Shown one piece after another: positions 27,197 to 37,953 of a DNA stretch of 64,000 bases. The stretch is from contig NZ_CP094723.1 in assembly GCF_025558585.1 (NCBI RefSeq), positions 1,426,001-1,490,000 on the forward strand, given 5' to 3'. The notes under the pieces were generated by a model, which was given only the letters and a program-made list of their open reading frames with translations, had not been told where the DNA came from and ran no database searches. A program made the translations under genes and the position numbers. Within the stretch, counting starts at the first letter, position 1. Every line of letters begins with the position of its first letter. Source of the stretch: Staphylococcus sp. IVB6214 (GTDB lineage Bacteria > Bacillota > Bacilli > Staphylococcales > Staphylococcaceae).

Positions 27197-27550
27197 ATGA
27201 AATTAGCAAATGTTACACTTGGACTTGCTGTCGGAATTGCAACAGGTGTCAGCTTAGTATTAATGGAACGACAAAATCAATCATTGGGTGCCAAAGCACA
27301 AATTGGAACGTCATCTGATATTTCAAATGATTTAGATATCATCAAATCACAAATGAGTCAAATTAAAGATCATGCTTTAACAATTAAAGAAGATAGTACT
27401 GACTTTGCACAATCAATCGGCGGAGATCTCAAAACAACTTTAGGTGAATTCAAGGCGGATATTACGCCAAATATCAAAAGATTACAAGGATATATAGAAA
27501 ATATCCAAAATCGTGGAAATGAAATTACAAATTTTCCAACAAAAAAGTAA
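27197..27550 (+). CDS. YtxH/YhaH-like small envelope protein
   Basis: A 117-aa protein starting MKLANVTLGLAVGIATGVSL, a single N-terminal membrane segment, followed by a helical tail rich in Ile, Lys and Gln (DIIKSQMSQIKDHALTIK). This is the layout of YtxH-domain general-stress proteins. Gene order ecsAB-hit-this-hpr-prsA parallels Bacillus, where yhaH sits at this place. ATG at 27197 follows TAGGAGG. Confidence 0.7.
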   Translation: MKLANVTLGLAVGIATGVSLVLMERQNQSLGAKAQIGTSSDISNDLDIIKSQMSQIKDHALTIKEDSTDFAQSIGGDLKTTLGEFKADITPNIKRLQGYIENIQNRGNEITNFPTKK

Positions 27551-27623
27551 AATTATGATATATAAATTAAAAATATTTGATATTTTTAGTGAGTAATATC
27601 AAATAATCAGATATACTATAATT

Positions 27624-27654
27624 AAGCATGGTACATAATGTACCATGCTTTTTA
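27624..27654 (+). terminator. Perfect palindrome with T-run in front of hpr
   Basis: AAGCATGGTACAT and its complement followed by TTTTT. It terminates the upstream gene. It also lies between a TATAAT-like box (27616-27621) and the hpr ribosome-binding site, so it could act as a leader attenuator. Confidence 0.6.
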
Positions 27655-27677
27655 TACAGTTGAAAGGAGATAGTCGC

Positions 27678-28208
27678 ATGACCGATAAACAGCACCAAAT
27701 TGAGAGTATTTTATACACACATAAAGCTGCTATGCTATCTAAAGTCATCTGGAAAAATGCAGAAAATGACTGGCAAGCTTGGCTTAAAAAATCCGGCATT
27801 ACAATGAATGAACATTTGATTCTAATGACTATTTATGCATTTAAAAAGGTAACTATTTCTGATATTTCACGTTACGGTGTGATGCATGTATCAACTGCTT
27901 ACAATTTCGCAAAGCGCTTAGAGTCACAAGAATTATTAAAATTAGAAAAAGATACAAATGATAAACGTAATACCTTTATCGTTTTAACCGAAGCGGGTCA
28001 TTCACTTGTAGAAGATATTTTTGACCAATATGATATGTCACATAACAGCATTTATCGTGTGGCTCAAGAATATAATAATGAAATGTTTCATTTTCCAAGT
28101 TTCAGTGATGAACATTATCTTGTTTCACAATTGCAAGGTAAAGCATTTTTAGATGGCATCAATCAATGTCACGAACATCTAAGAGAAAATTTACTTGACG
28201 AGAAATAG
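27678..28208 (+). CDS. hpr: MarR-type transcriptional regulator Hpr/ScoC
   Basis: A 176-aa regulator. LSKVIWKNAENDWQAWLKKS, IARYGVMHVSTAYNF-like (ISRYGVMHVSTAYNFAKRLE) and DTNDKRNTFIVLTEAG closely follow Bacillus ScoC, a winged-helix repressor of extracellular proteases and peptide uptake. ATG at 27678 follows AAAGGAGA. Its neighbours (hit, prsA, yhaM) are those of Bacillus hpr. Confidence 0.88.
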   Translation: MTDKQHQIESILYTHKAAMLSKVIWKNAENDWQAWLKKSGITMNEHLILMTIYAFKKVTISDISRYGVMHVSTAYNFAKRLESQELLKLEKDTNDKRNTFIVLTEAGHSLVEDIFDQYDMSHNSIYRVAQEYNNEMFHFPSFSDEHYLVSQLQGKAFLDGINQCHEHLRENLLDEK

Positions 28209-28259
28209 TTTGCGGTAGATAATACGTATTATCAAACTTTGAATCAAAGGAGTTTCATC

Positions 28260-28826
28260 ATGCTTAATTGTTCAAGATCAATTGACATTCATTCACGGTT
28301 TGGTATTCCGCGTATTGCATTTATTAGTTCTGTAACTGTCGTTATCACATTTCTTGTGAGTTTTGAAATGTTTCATTATTATTCCAATGTCCCATTTTCG
28401 GATAGGCATTTTTTAATATTTATTATTTCGATGCTATGCTTATATCCATTACACAAACTGATACATGTCTTAACGGTATTACCTTATTTTCGATATATTA
28501 AAATGTACAAATTAATGCCTAAAAAGTGGTTCCCTTTCTACAATATATTTTTAGATAAACCCGTGCGTAAATCTTATTTTTGTGTATGCTTGATTGCACC
28601 TTTAGTCGTTATCTCGATTCTGTGTATCATCATTGCAACAAAGTTACCACATTATGGTCATTATTTGATGTTTTTATTAGCACTCAATGCCGGATTTTCT
28701 GTAATGGATATACTCTATTTGAAAGTGATACTATTCTGTAAAAGAGGACAATATGTAGAAGAACACGTCAATGGATTTCTTCTTTTAGAAAAAAATGGTA
28801 AATCTGATTATATGTCTATTGGCTAA
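28260..28826 (+). CDS. DUF3267 membrane protein with degenerate HExxH
   Basis: A 188-aa protein with about four membrane helices (near 22-42, 56-75, 105-130, 138-160). DUF3267 proteins resemble membrane zinc peptidases with an HExxH motif. Here the equivalent is HKLIHVL, in which the catalytic Glu is Lys, so peptidase activity is unlikely. It sits between hpr and prsA. The start follows AAAGGAG; its role is unknown. Confidence 0.7.
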   Translation: MLNCSRSIDIHSRFGIPRIAFISSVTVVITFLVSFEMFHYYSNVPFSDRHFLIFIISMLCLYPLHKLIHVLTVLPYFRYIKMYKLMPKKWFPFYNIFLDKPVRKSYFCVCLIAPLVVISILCIIIATKLPHYGHYLMFLLALNAGFSVMDILYLKVILFCKRGQYVEEHVNGFLLLEKNGKSDYMSIG

Positions 28827-28853
28827 GCATTGAGCGCTTAGCCAATGTTTTTA
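28817..28853 (+). terminator. Terminator overlapping the end of the DUF3267 gene
   Basis: ATTGGCTAAGC, a short loop and GCTTAGCCAAT followed by TTTTT. The 5' arm includes the stop codon. Confidence 0.8.
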
Positions 28854-29003
28854 TTTCATACAGAATATCTGATATATTCTACTATATTTTTATTCTTCTT
28901 CAACATGCTTATCATACATTAGTCGTAGATACCCGCTCTTTCGTTGGTTAAGCACTATGAATGTGGTATATTATTTGTGTTACTTTTATGTAAAGGAGAC
29001 AAC

Positions 29004-29972
29004 ATGATGAAAAAAGGATTACAAAAACTGATTATTCCGTTATCTGCAAGTGCATTGTTATTAGGTGCTTGTGGCAATGGTGCCCCATCATCAAAAGACG
29101 AAACATTGATTTCATCAAAAGCAGGTGACGTCAAAGTAGAAGATGTTTTAGAAGATATTGGTAGTAACCAAATTGCAAGTAGTTCATTTAAAATCTTACT
29201 AGGAAAAATATTAGAAGATAAGTATGCTGAAAAAGTAGACGAAAAACAACTTGAAAAGGACCTCGATCAACAAATAGAAAAATACGGTGGTAAAGAACGT
29301 GTTGAAAGCTTGCTGAAGCAACAAAAGCTCACAATGGATGAATATAAAGAGCAACGTAAACTTGTTGAATATCAAAAGCAATTACTTAATGAAAAAATAG
29401 ATATGTCAGATAAAGAAATTAAACAAAAAACAAAGAAAGCATCGCATATTTTGATAAAAGTAAAGAAAAATGACGATGACAAAGAAGGATTATCTGATAA
29501 AGAAGCGAAAAAGAAAATCAATGACATCAAATCACAGCTTGATAAAGATCCTAAATCATTCGATAAAATAGCAAAAGACGAATCAATGGACTCAAGTAGT
29601 GAGAACAATGGCAGTCTCGGATATGTCATTAAAGGTCAAATGGTCGAACCCTTTGAAAAAGCATTATTCAAATTAAAAGACAATGAAATCTCAGATGTTG
29701 TCAAAACAGATTATGGATATCATATCATTCGTGCAGATAAACCATCTGATTTTAATAAAGAAAAATCAAAACTGAAATCAAAGTTAATCCAAAATAAAAT
29801 TCAAGAAGAACCAAAAATTCTAACAGATGCCTACAAATCATTGTTAGATGAATATAATGTCGATTATAAAGATCGTGATATTAAAAATGCGATTGAAGAT
29901 TCTATCTTAAATCCAGAAGCATTACAAAAAGCAGCTCAAGGTAACCAAAACGGACAAGGATTAGGTGTATAA
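29004..29972 (+). CDS. prsA: Foldase lipoprotein PrsA
   Basis: A 322-aa lipoprotein with signal peptide and lipobox LLLGAC (Cys about 22). An N-terminal chaperone region is followed by a parvulin-type peptidyl-prolyl isomerase domain (about 140-245: KASHILIKVKK, then GSLGYVIKGQMVEPFEKALF, TDYGYHIIRAD). It helps secreted proteins, including penicillin-binding proteins, fold outside the membrane. ATG at 29004 follows AAAGGAGA. Monocistronic. Confidence 0.95.
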   Translation: MMKKGLQKLIIPLSASALLLGACGNGAPSSKDETLISSKAGDVKVEDVLEDIGSNQIASSSFKILLGKILEDKYAEKVDEKQLEKDLDQQIEKYGGKERVESLLKQQKLTMDEYKEQRKLVEYQKQLLNEKIDMSDKEIKQKTKKASHILIKVKKNDDDKEGLSDKEAKKKINDIKSQLDKDPKSFDKIAKDESMDSSSENNGSLGYVIKGQMVEPFEKALFKLKDNEISDVVKTDYGYHIIRADKPSDFNKEKSKLKSKLIQNKIQEEPKILTDAYKSLLDEYNVDYKDRDIKNAIEDSILNPEALQKAAQGNQNGQGLGV

Positions 29973-29978
29973 AGTTAA

Positions 29979-30018
29979 AAACAGGTCTTACACATAGCAC
30001 GTGTAAGACCTGTTTTTC
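29979..30018. terminator. Terminator between prsA and yhaM
   Basis: AAACAGGTCTTACAC and GTGTAAGACCTGTTTTT form a 15-bp stem between convergent genes. Confidence 0.9.
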
Positions 30019-30020
30019 TT

Positions 30021-30962
30021 TTAATTTAATTTTTCTGGTTTATAGAAGCGTCTATTTTCTAAGCCTCTAATTTTACCAGTCATTGTTCCATCTTCTGTTG
30101 ATTTCATTGCTTTATCAAACATATTCATTCGTGCATCGATATTATCGATAAAGTGTAATATTTCCGCTTCTTTCACTTGTGGTAACTTCGGTGAGCCGAA
30201 TTCTAACTTCCCATGATGCGCTAAAATGAGATGGCGTAATAATAACACTTCTTCCCCTTCTACTTGCAGTTGACGTGCTGCCTCTGCGACTTCATCACTG
30301 GCAATTGAAATGTGACCTAATAAGTTCCCTTCTAGCGTATAAGTTGTAGCAACGGGACCTGATAGTTCAACAACCTTACCGATATCATGTAAAATAATAC
30401 CACTGTACAATAAACTTTTATTGATTGATGGATAAATATGGCTTAATTGCTTTGCTACTTCAAGCATTGTGATAACATGATATGCCAATCCACCTACAAA
30501 GTTGTGGTGCATCGAACTTGCTGCTGGATAAACAAAAAATTGTTGCTCATATTTATTCAAAATATGGCGTGTAATTCGTTGTAATGGTGCATTTTCAATT
30601 TCAAAAATATAATCGCGCAATATGGATTGCATTTCTTCTTTGGATATCGGTGCACGATCAATAAAATCACTTATTTGAACACCATCTGATTCTGTTGCCA
30701 GTCTGTATTGTGTCATTTTCAGCTGACGGTTATTGCGATAATTAATGACGTCACCTTTTACGTGAATAACACTTTCTGGTTTTAAAATAGCCATATCTTC
30801 TTTCGTTACAGTCCAGAACTTTGCTTCAATCTCACCGCTTTGATCTTGAAGTTTTAAGGTCATATAATCTTTCCCTTGATTCGTTACACCTTGTGTTACT
30901 TGATGCACTAAAAAGAAATGATCTACCTTATCTCCAGGCTTTAACGTCTCTACATGTCTCAT
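30021..30962 (-). CDS. yhaM: 3'-5' exoribonuclease YhaM
   Basis: A 313-aa enzyme. The N-terminal OB-fold ([20 protein letters not shown]) is followed by an HD phosphohydrolase domain ([30 protein letters not shown]). The family trims RNA 3' ends and single-stranded DNA; the S. aureus member is called Cbf1. It is last in a yhaO-yhaN-yhaM operon. Confidence 0.93.
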   Translation of the reverse strand: MRHVETLKPGDKVDHFFLVHQVTQGVTNQGKDYMTLKLQDQSGEIEAKFWTVTKEDMAILKPESVIHVKGDVINYRNNRQLKMTQYRLATESDGVQISDFIDRAPISKEEMQSILRDYIFEIENAPLQRITRHILNKYEQQFFVYPAASSMHHNFVGGLAYHVITMLEVAKQLSHIYPSINKSLLYSGIILHDIGKVVELSGPVATTYTLEGNLLGHISIASDEVAEAARQLQVEGEEVLLLRHLILAHHGKLEFGSPKLPQVKEAEILHFIDNIDARMNMFDKAMKSTEDGTMTGKIRGLENRRFYKPEKLN

Positions 30963-30982
30963 GGTACAGCACCTTTCTTTAT

Positions 30983-33907
30983 TTATTTCTCTAGTTTATT
31001 CAACATGACACTCTGTTTAGCTGTAATCGATGTATCGTGATTACATGTAAAATACAGAATTTGATAATTATCTTGCATAGTTTTTAGAAATGCCATCATA
31101 CGTTTCTTGCGTGTTGCATCGAAATGAACGAATGCATCATCAATAATAATTGGTAATGAGTAGTATGGTTTCAATATTTTAATTAAACTAATGCGCAATG
31201 CAAAGTACAACAGCTCTTTTGTTGATTGACTTAATTCTAGCGGATGATACATTTGGCCATCTTTATGACGTACCATTACTTTTTCATTTTCGTAGGTCAC
31301 TTGTGTGTATTGCCCATCTGTTAAATGCGAATAGATATCAGTGGCTTCATGAACAACCTTTGGCAAACGCTCATCTTTAATTTGCTTAATATGTGCATCG
31401 ACTACATGCTCTAAATAACTAAGCGCTGCCCAATCTTCTGCTATTTCATTCAGTTGTGTACGCAATAATTGATATTTATGTTTTAAATGACGCAATGTAT
31501 TATCCGTTTCCATGTGATTGATTTGCGCTGTTAAATCACTCACTTCACTTTGTAACGTTAAATACTTGTCATTGTAATCATCAATTTGAGCTTCAAGTTC
31601 TTGATGCTCTGCTTCAATTTGAGCTGTTGTTTTTCCACTTACTTTTGTACTTTTTTCATAACCATAATCTTGATTTTCTAAAAACTGTGTCAGGTCATGA
31701 TAACGAGATAATGATTGTGTATAATTAACAAAACGATCATGATGTCTATAATAGCTCTCTTCATCAAGAGCACCAGTATAGCTAAATAACTTGTCTATCA
31801 CTTCAGTATTATCATGTAAACGTTGTTTAAGATGTCCAACTTCCTTCTCGAGCAATTGAATTTGTTCTTGATTATGTTGATACTTAGTTGTTTCTGATTT
31901 CGCATGCTCAAGCCATTCTCTAACATCATGAAAAACAGACATTCGATTAAAGTTTTGAAAATGTGGTGCTAATGTTTGTTCAGCATCACGATAGAATACA
32001 TCTAATTTTCCAGTCACATATGCCTTTTTCTCTTGTGTTTTTGTGAGTAATGCTGACTGTTCCTTAAGAGACTGAATCGTTTGTAATGCGTCTAATAGCA
32101 ACTCATCAGACAACTTATCTGATACATGTAAGTCGTGACGAATACCATCTACTTTTTCTATACTTTCTTGTTGTTGCACCTTTGCATTTTCTAATTGTTG
32201 CTGTAAATGCTGTTGCTTTTTTGTAGAAATTGCTAAGTTCTGTTCACGTTGAACGATGCGATCTCGTAATTGATGTTGTTCAGATAAATCGAAGTTTAAA
32301 TCATAAGTATCTTCTAATTGCTTCACTTCTGATTCAAGCTGACGAATCTCCTCCGCAAAACGCTCGTTATGACCGACTTCTTTCGTCTTAATCATAAAGA
32401 TTGCGATGAAGAATACAAACGCCAATACTGCAAAAATTGCCCCATATAACATCGCAGGTGCAAGAAAGGCATAAACAGCCATGCCTGCACATAATAGTGC
32501 AATCACAATAAAAATTGTTCTCATCACATTCTGTTGTTTTTTCTTTTGCTGTTGTTCTACTTCAAAGGCTTCCTTCATCTTCATAAAGAGATTGCGTTTT
32601 TCATTCAACTCTAATGAGCGTTTCTCATAGACTTTTTTCTGTTCAAATGTTTCTTCCGGCACTAATTCTTCCTGAAGTTGTGCTAGCTCTGTTTCATGTG
32701 ATTGATGTGCAATGACATGCTCGTCAAGCATATTTTCATATTGTTTAAGCTGATACGTATTGTCTCTCTTGTCTTTCAACGTATCACTTATGTAGCTTTT
32801 TTGAACATCAGATGTATCCACATCATCGTGTATTTCTTGCCAACCAATATTCGATTTTAAGCCTTCAATTTCACGTTGGATATTTTCAATATCACGTATC
32901 ATTTGATTCAAATCACGTTCATATTGTTTTATTTCTTCTTCTTGTTTCGCAATTGTATCAATTTGATTAACAACGTCATTGTTCGGTACAAATCGCTGAT
33001 GGTTTTCATGTTTCAACTGATTATATTTCTCTTCACGTAAACCTATATCCCGTTCGAGTTGTTGTTTTTGAAGTTTTGCTGCCTCATATCGATCAATTCC
33101 TTGTTCAGGAAAAGTGATAGGCTCAATGTTCAACTCTGCTTCTAATGCTTTCCATTCTTGAACTTGATCATGTAAAGCAAGTTCCTTTTGCTTTTCTTCA
33201 AAAAAGTGGGTCAGTTGATCAAGATTTTGTTTTACCGTTTCCAAGTGATCTGATGACTTATCACGTGTTTCAACAAGTCTCTGATATGATTCAAGTTGTG
33301 TCGATGCATCACGAATTTGTAGTTCAACTTCTTTTAATTCTGCGACCCGTTGGTTAATTTCTGGCTGTTGTCCTGATTTCTTATAAAGTGACTGTTTCTT
33401 TTTATGAATGAGATCACGCATACCGATAAATTCAGTCGAGCCTAATGCGCCCGCCTGCATTAGAAAGTTCTGCAATTGATTTTCTGTCATATGTTTATGG
33501 ATATCTTGTAGTCCGAGTACATTGAATGAAAATATATCTTGATATGTGCGTTTATCGATATAATTGAGTTGATGTTTTAACCATGCTTCATCTTTGATAG
33601 CACCGTTTGGAAGATATACTTTTACATCACCTTGTGCACTTCCTTTAACCCGTTCTACATCTACTTCTGAGTTGTCATCCAATATGAGTGTGACACGCCC
33701 CCCATATTGATTGCCCATGCGGGGTTCTAATCGTGGTTCATTTTCTTTACGTGTTGGGAAGCCGAATAGAATCGAATGAATAAATGCTTGTAACGTTGAC
33801 TTTCCTGCTTCATTCTCTCCAAAAATTTGAGTGAGATGCTGGTTAAACTCAACTGTTCGTTTTACAAATTGCCCATAACCATATATTTCAACTGATTTGA
33901 TTTTCAT
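30983..33907 (-). CDS. yhaN: SbcC/Rad50-like ATPase YhaN
   Basis: A 974-aa AAA ATPase. Walker [16 protein letters not shown] is near the N-terminus and Walker [19 protein letters not shown] near the C-terminus, separated by long coiled coils. Two membrane segments (about 475-520, [16 protein letters not shown] and [19 protein letters not shown]) interrupt the coils, as in Bacillus YhaN. It overlaps yhaO by 4 bp; the pair resembles SbcC-SbcD and probably acts on DNA ends at the membrane. Confidence 0.92.
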   Translation of the reverse strand: MKIKSVEIYGYGQFVKRTVEFNQHLTQIFGENEAGKSTLQAFIHSILFGFPTRKENEPRLEPRMGNQYGGRVTLILDDNSEVDVERVKGSAQGDVKVYLPNGAIKDEAWLKHQLNYIDKRTYQDIFSFNVLGLQDIHKHMTENQLQNFLMQAGALGSTEFIGMRDLIHKKKQSLYKKSGQQPEINQRVAELKEVELQIRDASTQLESYQRLVETRDKSSDHLETVKQNLDQLTHFFEEKQKELALHDQVQEWKALEAELNIEPITFPEQGIDRYEAAKLQKQQLERDIGLREEKYNQLKHENHQRFVPNNDVVNQIDTIAKQEEEIKQYERDLNQMIRDIENIQREIEGLKSNIGWQEIHDDVDTSDVQKSYISDTLKDKRDNTYQLKQYENMLDEHVIAHQSHETELAQLQEELVPEETFEQKKVYEKRSLELNEKRNLFMKMKEAFEVEQQQKKKQQNVMRTIFIVIALLCAGMAVYAFLAPAMLYGAIFAVLAFVFFIAIFMIKTKEVGHNERFAEEIRQLESEVKQLEDTYDLNFDLSEQHQLRDRIVQREQNLAISTKKQQHLQQQLENAKVQQQESIEKVDGIRHDLHVSDKLSDELLLDALQTIQSLKEQSALLTKTQEKKAYVTGKLDVFYRDAEQTLAPHFQNFNRMSVFHDVREWLEHAKSETTKYQHNQEQIQLLEKEVGHLKQRLHDNTEVIDKLFSYTGALDEESYYRHHDRFVNYTQSLSRYHDLTQFLENQDYGYEKSTKVSGKTTAQIEAEHQELEAQIDDYNDKYLTLQSEVSDLTAQINHMETDNTLRHLKHKYQLLRTQLNEIAEDWAALSYLEHVVDAHIKQIKDERLPKVVHEATDIYSHLTDGQYTQVTYENEKVMVRHKDGQMYHPLELSQSTKELLYFALRISLIKILKPYYSLPIIIDDAFVHFDATRKKRMMAFLKTMQDNYQILYFTCNHDTSITAKQSVMLNKLEK

Positions 33908-35097
33908 CGCTTATCAGCTCCCTTCAGTTCCGCTTGAATCATCTCTTCTGCACGTTTTATCAATGCTTGTCGATCGTGTTCCATGTAATGATCTAAGTAT
34001 TTTGAAGCTTTCGGATTCATATAAAGGTCACTTAATGCCGCTTCATAAATCTCATCTTTCTTCAACAGTTCGTCATCAAACTCATCAAAAATGGATGGTG
34101 TATCTAATTCTGTATAATGAATATCCAACGTATCAATTATCACAAAATACTGTTCATTCTCTTCATAATCGATAATCATCGCTTTCACTTGTTCTAATAC
34201 TTGATGATCAATGCGTTCATCTCCAGGTACATTGAGTTGTAAACGATAAAAGGCACGTCCTAAACTTCTAACACTGTCCTTGAATGCTTGTATCTCTTCA
34301 TAAAGTCCTTGTTGTGTAATCTGTGTAACGTCTAGCACTGCAGACTCAAAACGAATAAATTGTGTCGGCACGAATCGTGTTTCTAACTTGGCATAATCAC
34401 CTTCTACAATTAAGCATCCCTTTTCACCTTGTTCTTTAAAATGTCGCCCTTGAATATTACCCGGATAATTGATTTCGGGTAAATCACTCAATTGTTGGCG
34501 CTTATGAATATGGCCGAGAGCCCAATAGTGATATAGTTTTTTGTTCAAATCTTCTAATCTGAATTCTGTATATCGATCTGAAACCCCTGACTTACTATAA
34601 GTTCCATGTAATACACCGATATGAATCGCTTGACGATCTTCATTTGTCGGATAATCATCAATTTTATTTTCATAACTTGCATCGGTTTCGTAACTAAATC
34701 CGTGGATATGGACTTTGTCACCTGTTTTCGTAATCGCTTGATATGTTTCAACCTTATTTGAGAAGACTGTGACATTGTTTGGCCAATTAGAAGTAATTCG
34801 ATCAGATAATGGATCATGATTTCCATGAACGATGTAAATAAATATTTGTTCTTTCTGTAAGCGTTCAAACTCTTCCTTTAAAAACACTTCAGCTTTCAAT
34901 GTTCGATTGCGTTGATCAAATAAATCACCACTAATAATGACAAAATCAACCTGTTCACGTAGTGCGATATCAACTATCTTTCTAAAACTCTCATATGCAC
35001 TGTTTTCCACATCTCTCAAAATACTTGGACTTAGATGTTGCTTTGATACAAATGGACTATCAAGATGTAAATCTGCACAATGCAAAAATTTAACCAT
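33904..35097 (-). CDS. yhaO: SbcD/Mre11-like phosphoesterase YhaO
   Basis: A 397-aa calcineurin-like phosphoesterase: FLHCADLHLDSPF, ISGDLFDQRN, YIVHGNHDPLS and WALGHIHKRQ supply the metal ligands. It is the nuclease partner of YhaN. First gene of yhaONM, overlapping yhaN, so made in stoichiometric amounts. Role in DNA repair is established for the family, not tested here. Confidence 0.92.
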   Translation of the reverse strand: MVKFLHCADLHLDSPFVSKQHLSPSILRDVENSAYESFRKIVDIALREQVDFVIISGDLFDQRNRTLKAEVFLKEEFERLQKEQIFIYIVHGNHDPLSDRITSNWPNNVTVFSNKVETYQAITKTGDKVHIHGFSYETDASYENKIDDYPTNEDRQAIHIGVLHGTYSKSGVSDRYTEFRLEDLNKKLYHYWALGHIHKRQQLSDLPEINYPGNIQGRHFKEQGEKGCLIVEGDYAKLETRFVPTQFIRFESAVLDVTQITQQGLYEEIQAFKDSVRSLGRAFYRLQLNVPGDERIDHQVLEQVKAMIIDYEENEQYFVIIDTLDIHYTELDTPSIFDEFDDELLKKDEIYEAALSDLYMNPKASKYLDHYMEHDRQALIKRAEEMIQAELKGADKR

Positions 35098-35192
35098 TAT
35101 CGTTCACTCCTCTTCTTACTCTTCAACACCCTTTTATGTATTCTTATATTTTAGCATAATTCACCTTTCAATGATGTTACAAATCAAAATAC

Positions 35193-35242
35193 AATGCTCC
35201 CTAAAAAGCAAAGACAGTGTCCATCGCTTTATAGGGAGCATT
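35193..35242 (-). terminator. Terminator of yheA
   Basis: AATGCTCCCT and AGGGAGCATT with an inner AAAGC/GCTTT helix, just beyond the yheA stop. Confidence 0.7.
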
Positions 35243-35273
35243 GATCAGTTATAACATTATTGTATGAATGGCA

Positions 35274-35618
35274 TTAGTCTTGATAGATTTCGTCTAATGG
35301 TTTCACAATAATTTGGTTAATTTCTTGGAATACTTGACTCATTTTTTGTTCAGCATTCATTAATGCAGAGATGTTTTCATCTTTTTCAATTTCTTGCGCT
35401 TGTTCTTGCGCTTGTTTGATTTCTTCCTCAGTCACTTGTTCACCTTGCATTTGTTTTTGTTGGAAGTTTAATTGTGTTTCACGGAATTCATCAAACAATT
35501 TTTTTGAATCTGCATTTGCATTTACTTGTGCATATGCATCTTTAATTGCCTTATATTCGTCACTTTCACGTAACGCTTGTTCTAATTTGTTTGCGTAATC
35601 ATATAAATTTACAGCCAT
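35274..35618 (-). CDS. yheA: UPF0342 (YlbF/YmcA-fold) protein YheA
   Basis: A 114-aa all-helical protein, [20 protein letters not shown] at the start and [18 protein letters not shown] at the end, with a Gln/Glu-rich centre. It matches the UPF0342 family, related to YlbF/YmcA, which modulate RNase Y in Bacillus. The RNase Y link is family knowledge and not shown for this member. It is followed by its own terminator and preceded by yheB. Confidence 0.85.
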   Translation of the reverse strand: MAVNLYDYANKLEQALRESDEYKAIKDAYAQVNANADSKKLFDEFRETQLNFQQKQMQGEQVTEEEIKQAQEQAQEIEKDENISALMNAEQKMSQVFQEINQIIVKPLDEIYQD

Positions 35619-35703
35619 TATTATCGCTCCTTAATTGTCTATGTTGAAGCTAGTAGTTCTCAACCAACTTCTTTCCATGCTTACGATACCATACTTTCAC
35701 TGA

Positions 35704-36834
35704 TTATACAAAGATTGCAATGATTCCTTGGAAGATTCCAATCAAACCACCTAATATGAATCCAAGTAAAGTAATTAATTTAAGTTCTTTACCAGCAATT
35801 TCCAAAATAAGCTTTTCGATATAATCTAATTCAAAACGGTTAATTTGTTCTTCAATCAATCCACGGATATTCACACGACGCATAATAGACGATAAGCGGT
35901 TGGCAAGTACACTTAAAATAAGATCCGTGATTTTATCAATCCCATCAATATCTAATCGTTCAAACAATTGCGGTACGAGTCGATTTAATGGTTGATGTGC
36001 ACGCTCGCGAACTTTAAACTGTTGCAAAACATATTCTGCAACATTGCCATTGAAACGTTCAAACTGATCTTCAGACATGAGTTCTTCCACTTTCATCATT
36101 TTAAACGATTGATATTCTTTGTCGATTTGTGTCGCTAATATTTGACGCGCTTTCGGATGATTCGTTAAACGTACTAACTCCGTTTGAATACGCGTTGCAA
36201 TCGCTTCATTCGTCATGAACATTTGCAGCATAGAAATAATCTTGCCTTTTTCAATAAAGAATGTATCTAACATCATACAAATGTCGTTATAACCTTTGCC
36301 CGATTGCAAATAATCACGTGCTTTGTCTAACAATACACCATCTAGTTCAGCCACTTTATGATCTAAAACATCTACCACTTCTTGTGGAATGACCGCACCA
36401 ATTGATTGGTCACGATGTTGTGTATACTTCTTTCTCAACTGTTCCGTTACAAATTGCTCAAGCCACTGATTACTCGTATGAACCACTTCTATATCAAAAT
36501 GTTCAGCGATCGTTTGAATCGTCATGTCGTCTCGCTTGAGTCGTTCTACTTGATTCGTCACTGTTTGTTTGATTGTTTGTCTCATCTCAGGTGCGTTCAG
36601 TTTTTCACGTATTAACGATTCCGTTAATAGATGGTCTTCAACCACTTGACCGATTTTTACCGCTACTTCTTCTCTTCTTTTCGGAATCAATCCAGGTGTA
36701 AATGGGATACGACGTCCAAATAGGTAATATGGTTTATAAGGATGAAACAACATCCTAATAGCAATGATGTTCGTCACGCCACCGATGACGGCACCGACCC
36801 CCATCATAAACAATAATAATAGTAAAACTTTCAT
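35704..36834 (-). CDS. yheB: DUF445 (UPF0754) membrane protein YheB
   Basis: A 376-aa protein with one membrane helix at each end (MKVLLLLLFMMGVGAVIGG; ELKLITLLGFILGGLIGIFQ) and a long helical middle. N-terminal motif NIIAIRMLFHPYKP and RIPFTPGLIPKRR are family signatures. Start at 36834 is set by GAGGCGGAAG. Likely in the yheB-yheA pair as in Bacillus. Function unknown. Confidence 0.88.
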   Translation of the reverse strand: MKVLLLLLFMMGVGAVIGGVTNIIAIRMLFHPYKPYYLFGRRIPFTPGLIPKRREEVAVKIGQVVEDHLLTESLIREKLNAPEMRQTIKQTVTNQVERLKRDDMTIQTIAEHFDIEVVHTSNQWLEQFVTEQLRKKYTQHRDQSIGAVIPQEVVDVLDHKVAELDGVLLDKARDYLQSGKGYNDICMMLDTFFIEKGKIISMLQMFMTNEAIATRIQTELVRLTNHPKARQILATQIDKEYQSFKMMKVEELMSEDQFERFNGNVAEYVLQQFKVRERAHQPLNRLVPQLFERLDIDGIDKITDLILSVLANRLSSIMRRVNIRGLIEEQINRFELDYIEKLILEIAGKELKLITLLGFILGGLIGIFQGIIAIFV

Positions 36835-36938
36835 TAACTTCCGCCTCTCAGTCTTTTTATCTATTTTGTTATTATTCCACATTTTTCATAGATTAACCAA
36901 ACTTTTATTTCGTTTACTTTGATTAAATATTCATATAA

Positions 36939-36967
36939 AAAAGCTGCGACAATTAAATGTCACAGCT
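36939..36967 (-). terminator. Terminator of xdrA
   Basis: Minus-strand AGCTGTGACA pairs with TGTCGCAGCT and is followed by six T residues. Confidence 0.85.
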
Positions 36968-36993
36968 AACCATACATCTTCTATTATTATTTC

Positions 36994-37458
36994 TTAAGCA
37001 CGGATTAAATCATCTTTGGCATGACGTTGGAAGTATGTTTCAGCTTCTCTTTGTTTTGCCGTACCGTATAAAGGTTGTTTATCTGCATCTAACACACGGT
37101 ATAATTCACTCACCTTGTTTGCTTGTAAAATATATCCGCCTTTTGATGAAAGTGTTTCCCAATAAATATCACTTACTGTTGAATATTTTGGATATGCCGC
37201 TTGATTGCGTGAAATTGTTTGAACGATTTCTAACGGATCACAACCAAATGTACTATTCAAAACTTCAGAATCTCTAAATAACGCACAAATTGAAACACAT
37301 GTTGTCCAGTTTGGTAACACACGTTCTTTTTCGATTTGAACAAGCGTCTTTTTTGATAATCCGATTGTTTGAGCCATTGTATCTTGTGTGTATCCCGCCT
37401 CGATACGCACCATTTTAAATTTTGCTTGAATTAAATCTGTAAAACTTTGTCTATCCAT
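36994..37458 (-). CDS. xdrA: XRE-family regulator XdrA
   Basis: A 154-aa DNA-binding protein. The N-terminal HTH (GYTQDTMAQTIGLSKKTLVQ, IEKERVLPNW) is followed by a conserved domain with DIYWETLSSKGGYILQANK. Length and sequence fit S. aureus XdrA (SA1665), reported to activate spa and to influence beta-lactam resistance. Neighbours yheB and the symporter are consistent. Assignment by memory of the family. Confidence 0.82.
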   Translation of the reverse strand: MDRQSFTDLIQAKFKMVRIEAGYTQDTMAQTIGLSKKTLVQIEKERVLPNWTTCVSICALFRDSEVLNSTFGCDPLEIVQTISRNQAAYPKYSTVSDIYWETLSSKGGYILQANKVSELYRVLDADKQPLYGTAKQREAETYFQRHAKDDLIRA

Positions 37459-37953
37459 TTATTATTACGACCTCTCTAAAAGTGAAATTTTATCCGTACA
37501 CAAGAAATTGCAATTCTACACATTTCTTGAAACACAAATTACATATTAATACATAAAGATGTAAATGAAAAGAGTCATTTTATTAATTTTGGTAAAACTT
37601 TAATAGGCGAAATAGTCGAAAAACTTGTACACTTATTTTTAAGTTTCTTAATACCCTTCTGTTTCATCTATTCTTATTTTTTATCCTTATACACTCCAGT
37701 TTTTATCATAACATAGTTCAGAAATGACCGAAAGAATCACGATGTTTTTCCAAAAATTGATCTATCAGCATAGTTATTAAAAATGGTGACGTATATTGAT
37801 ACCATTGAACATACATTGAAATCACTATTTTTTAACTCTAGGCTTTTGCACAATAAGTGCTAAAACAGACAAAATGCTCCCCTTTAATTTGCCACGTCTC
37901 ACTCAGTAACACGTAGGATTAAAAAGAAGCATTTCAAATATTATTGTTGATGT
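37459..37953. other. Intergenic region upstream of xdrA and downstream of gltT
   Basis: About 495 bp without a credible gene. A long imperfect hairpin at about 37872-37935 (AAATGCT...AAGCATTT with an inner ACGT pair) may terminate gltT. The rest is AT-rich; it presumably contains the xdrA promoter. Its length for a single promoter is unusual. Confidence 0.5.
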
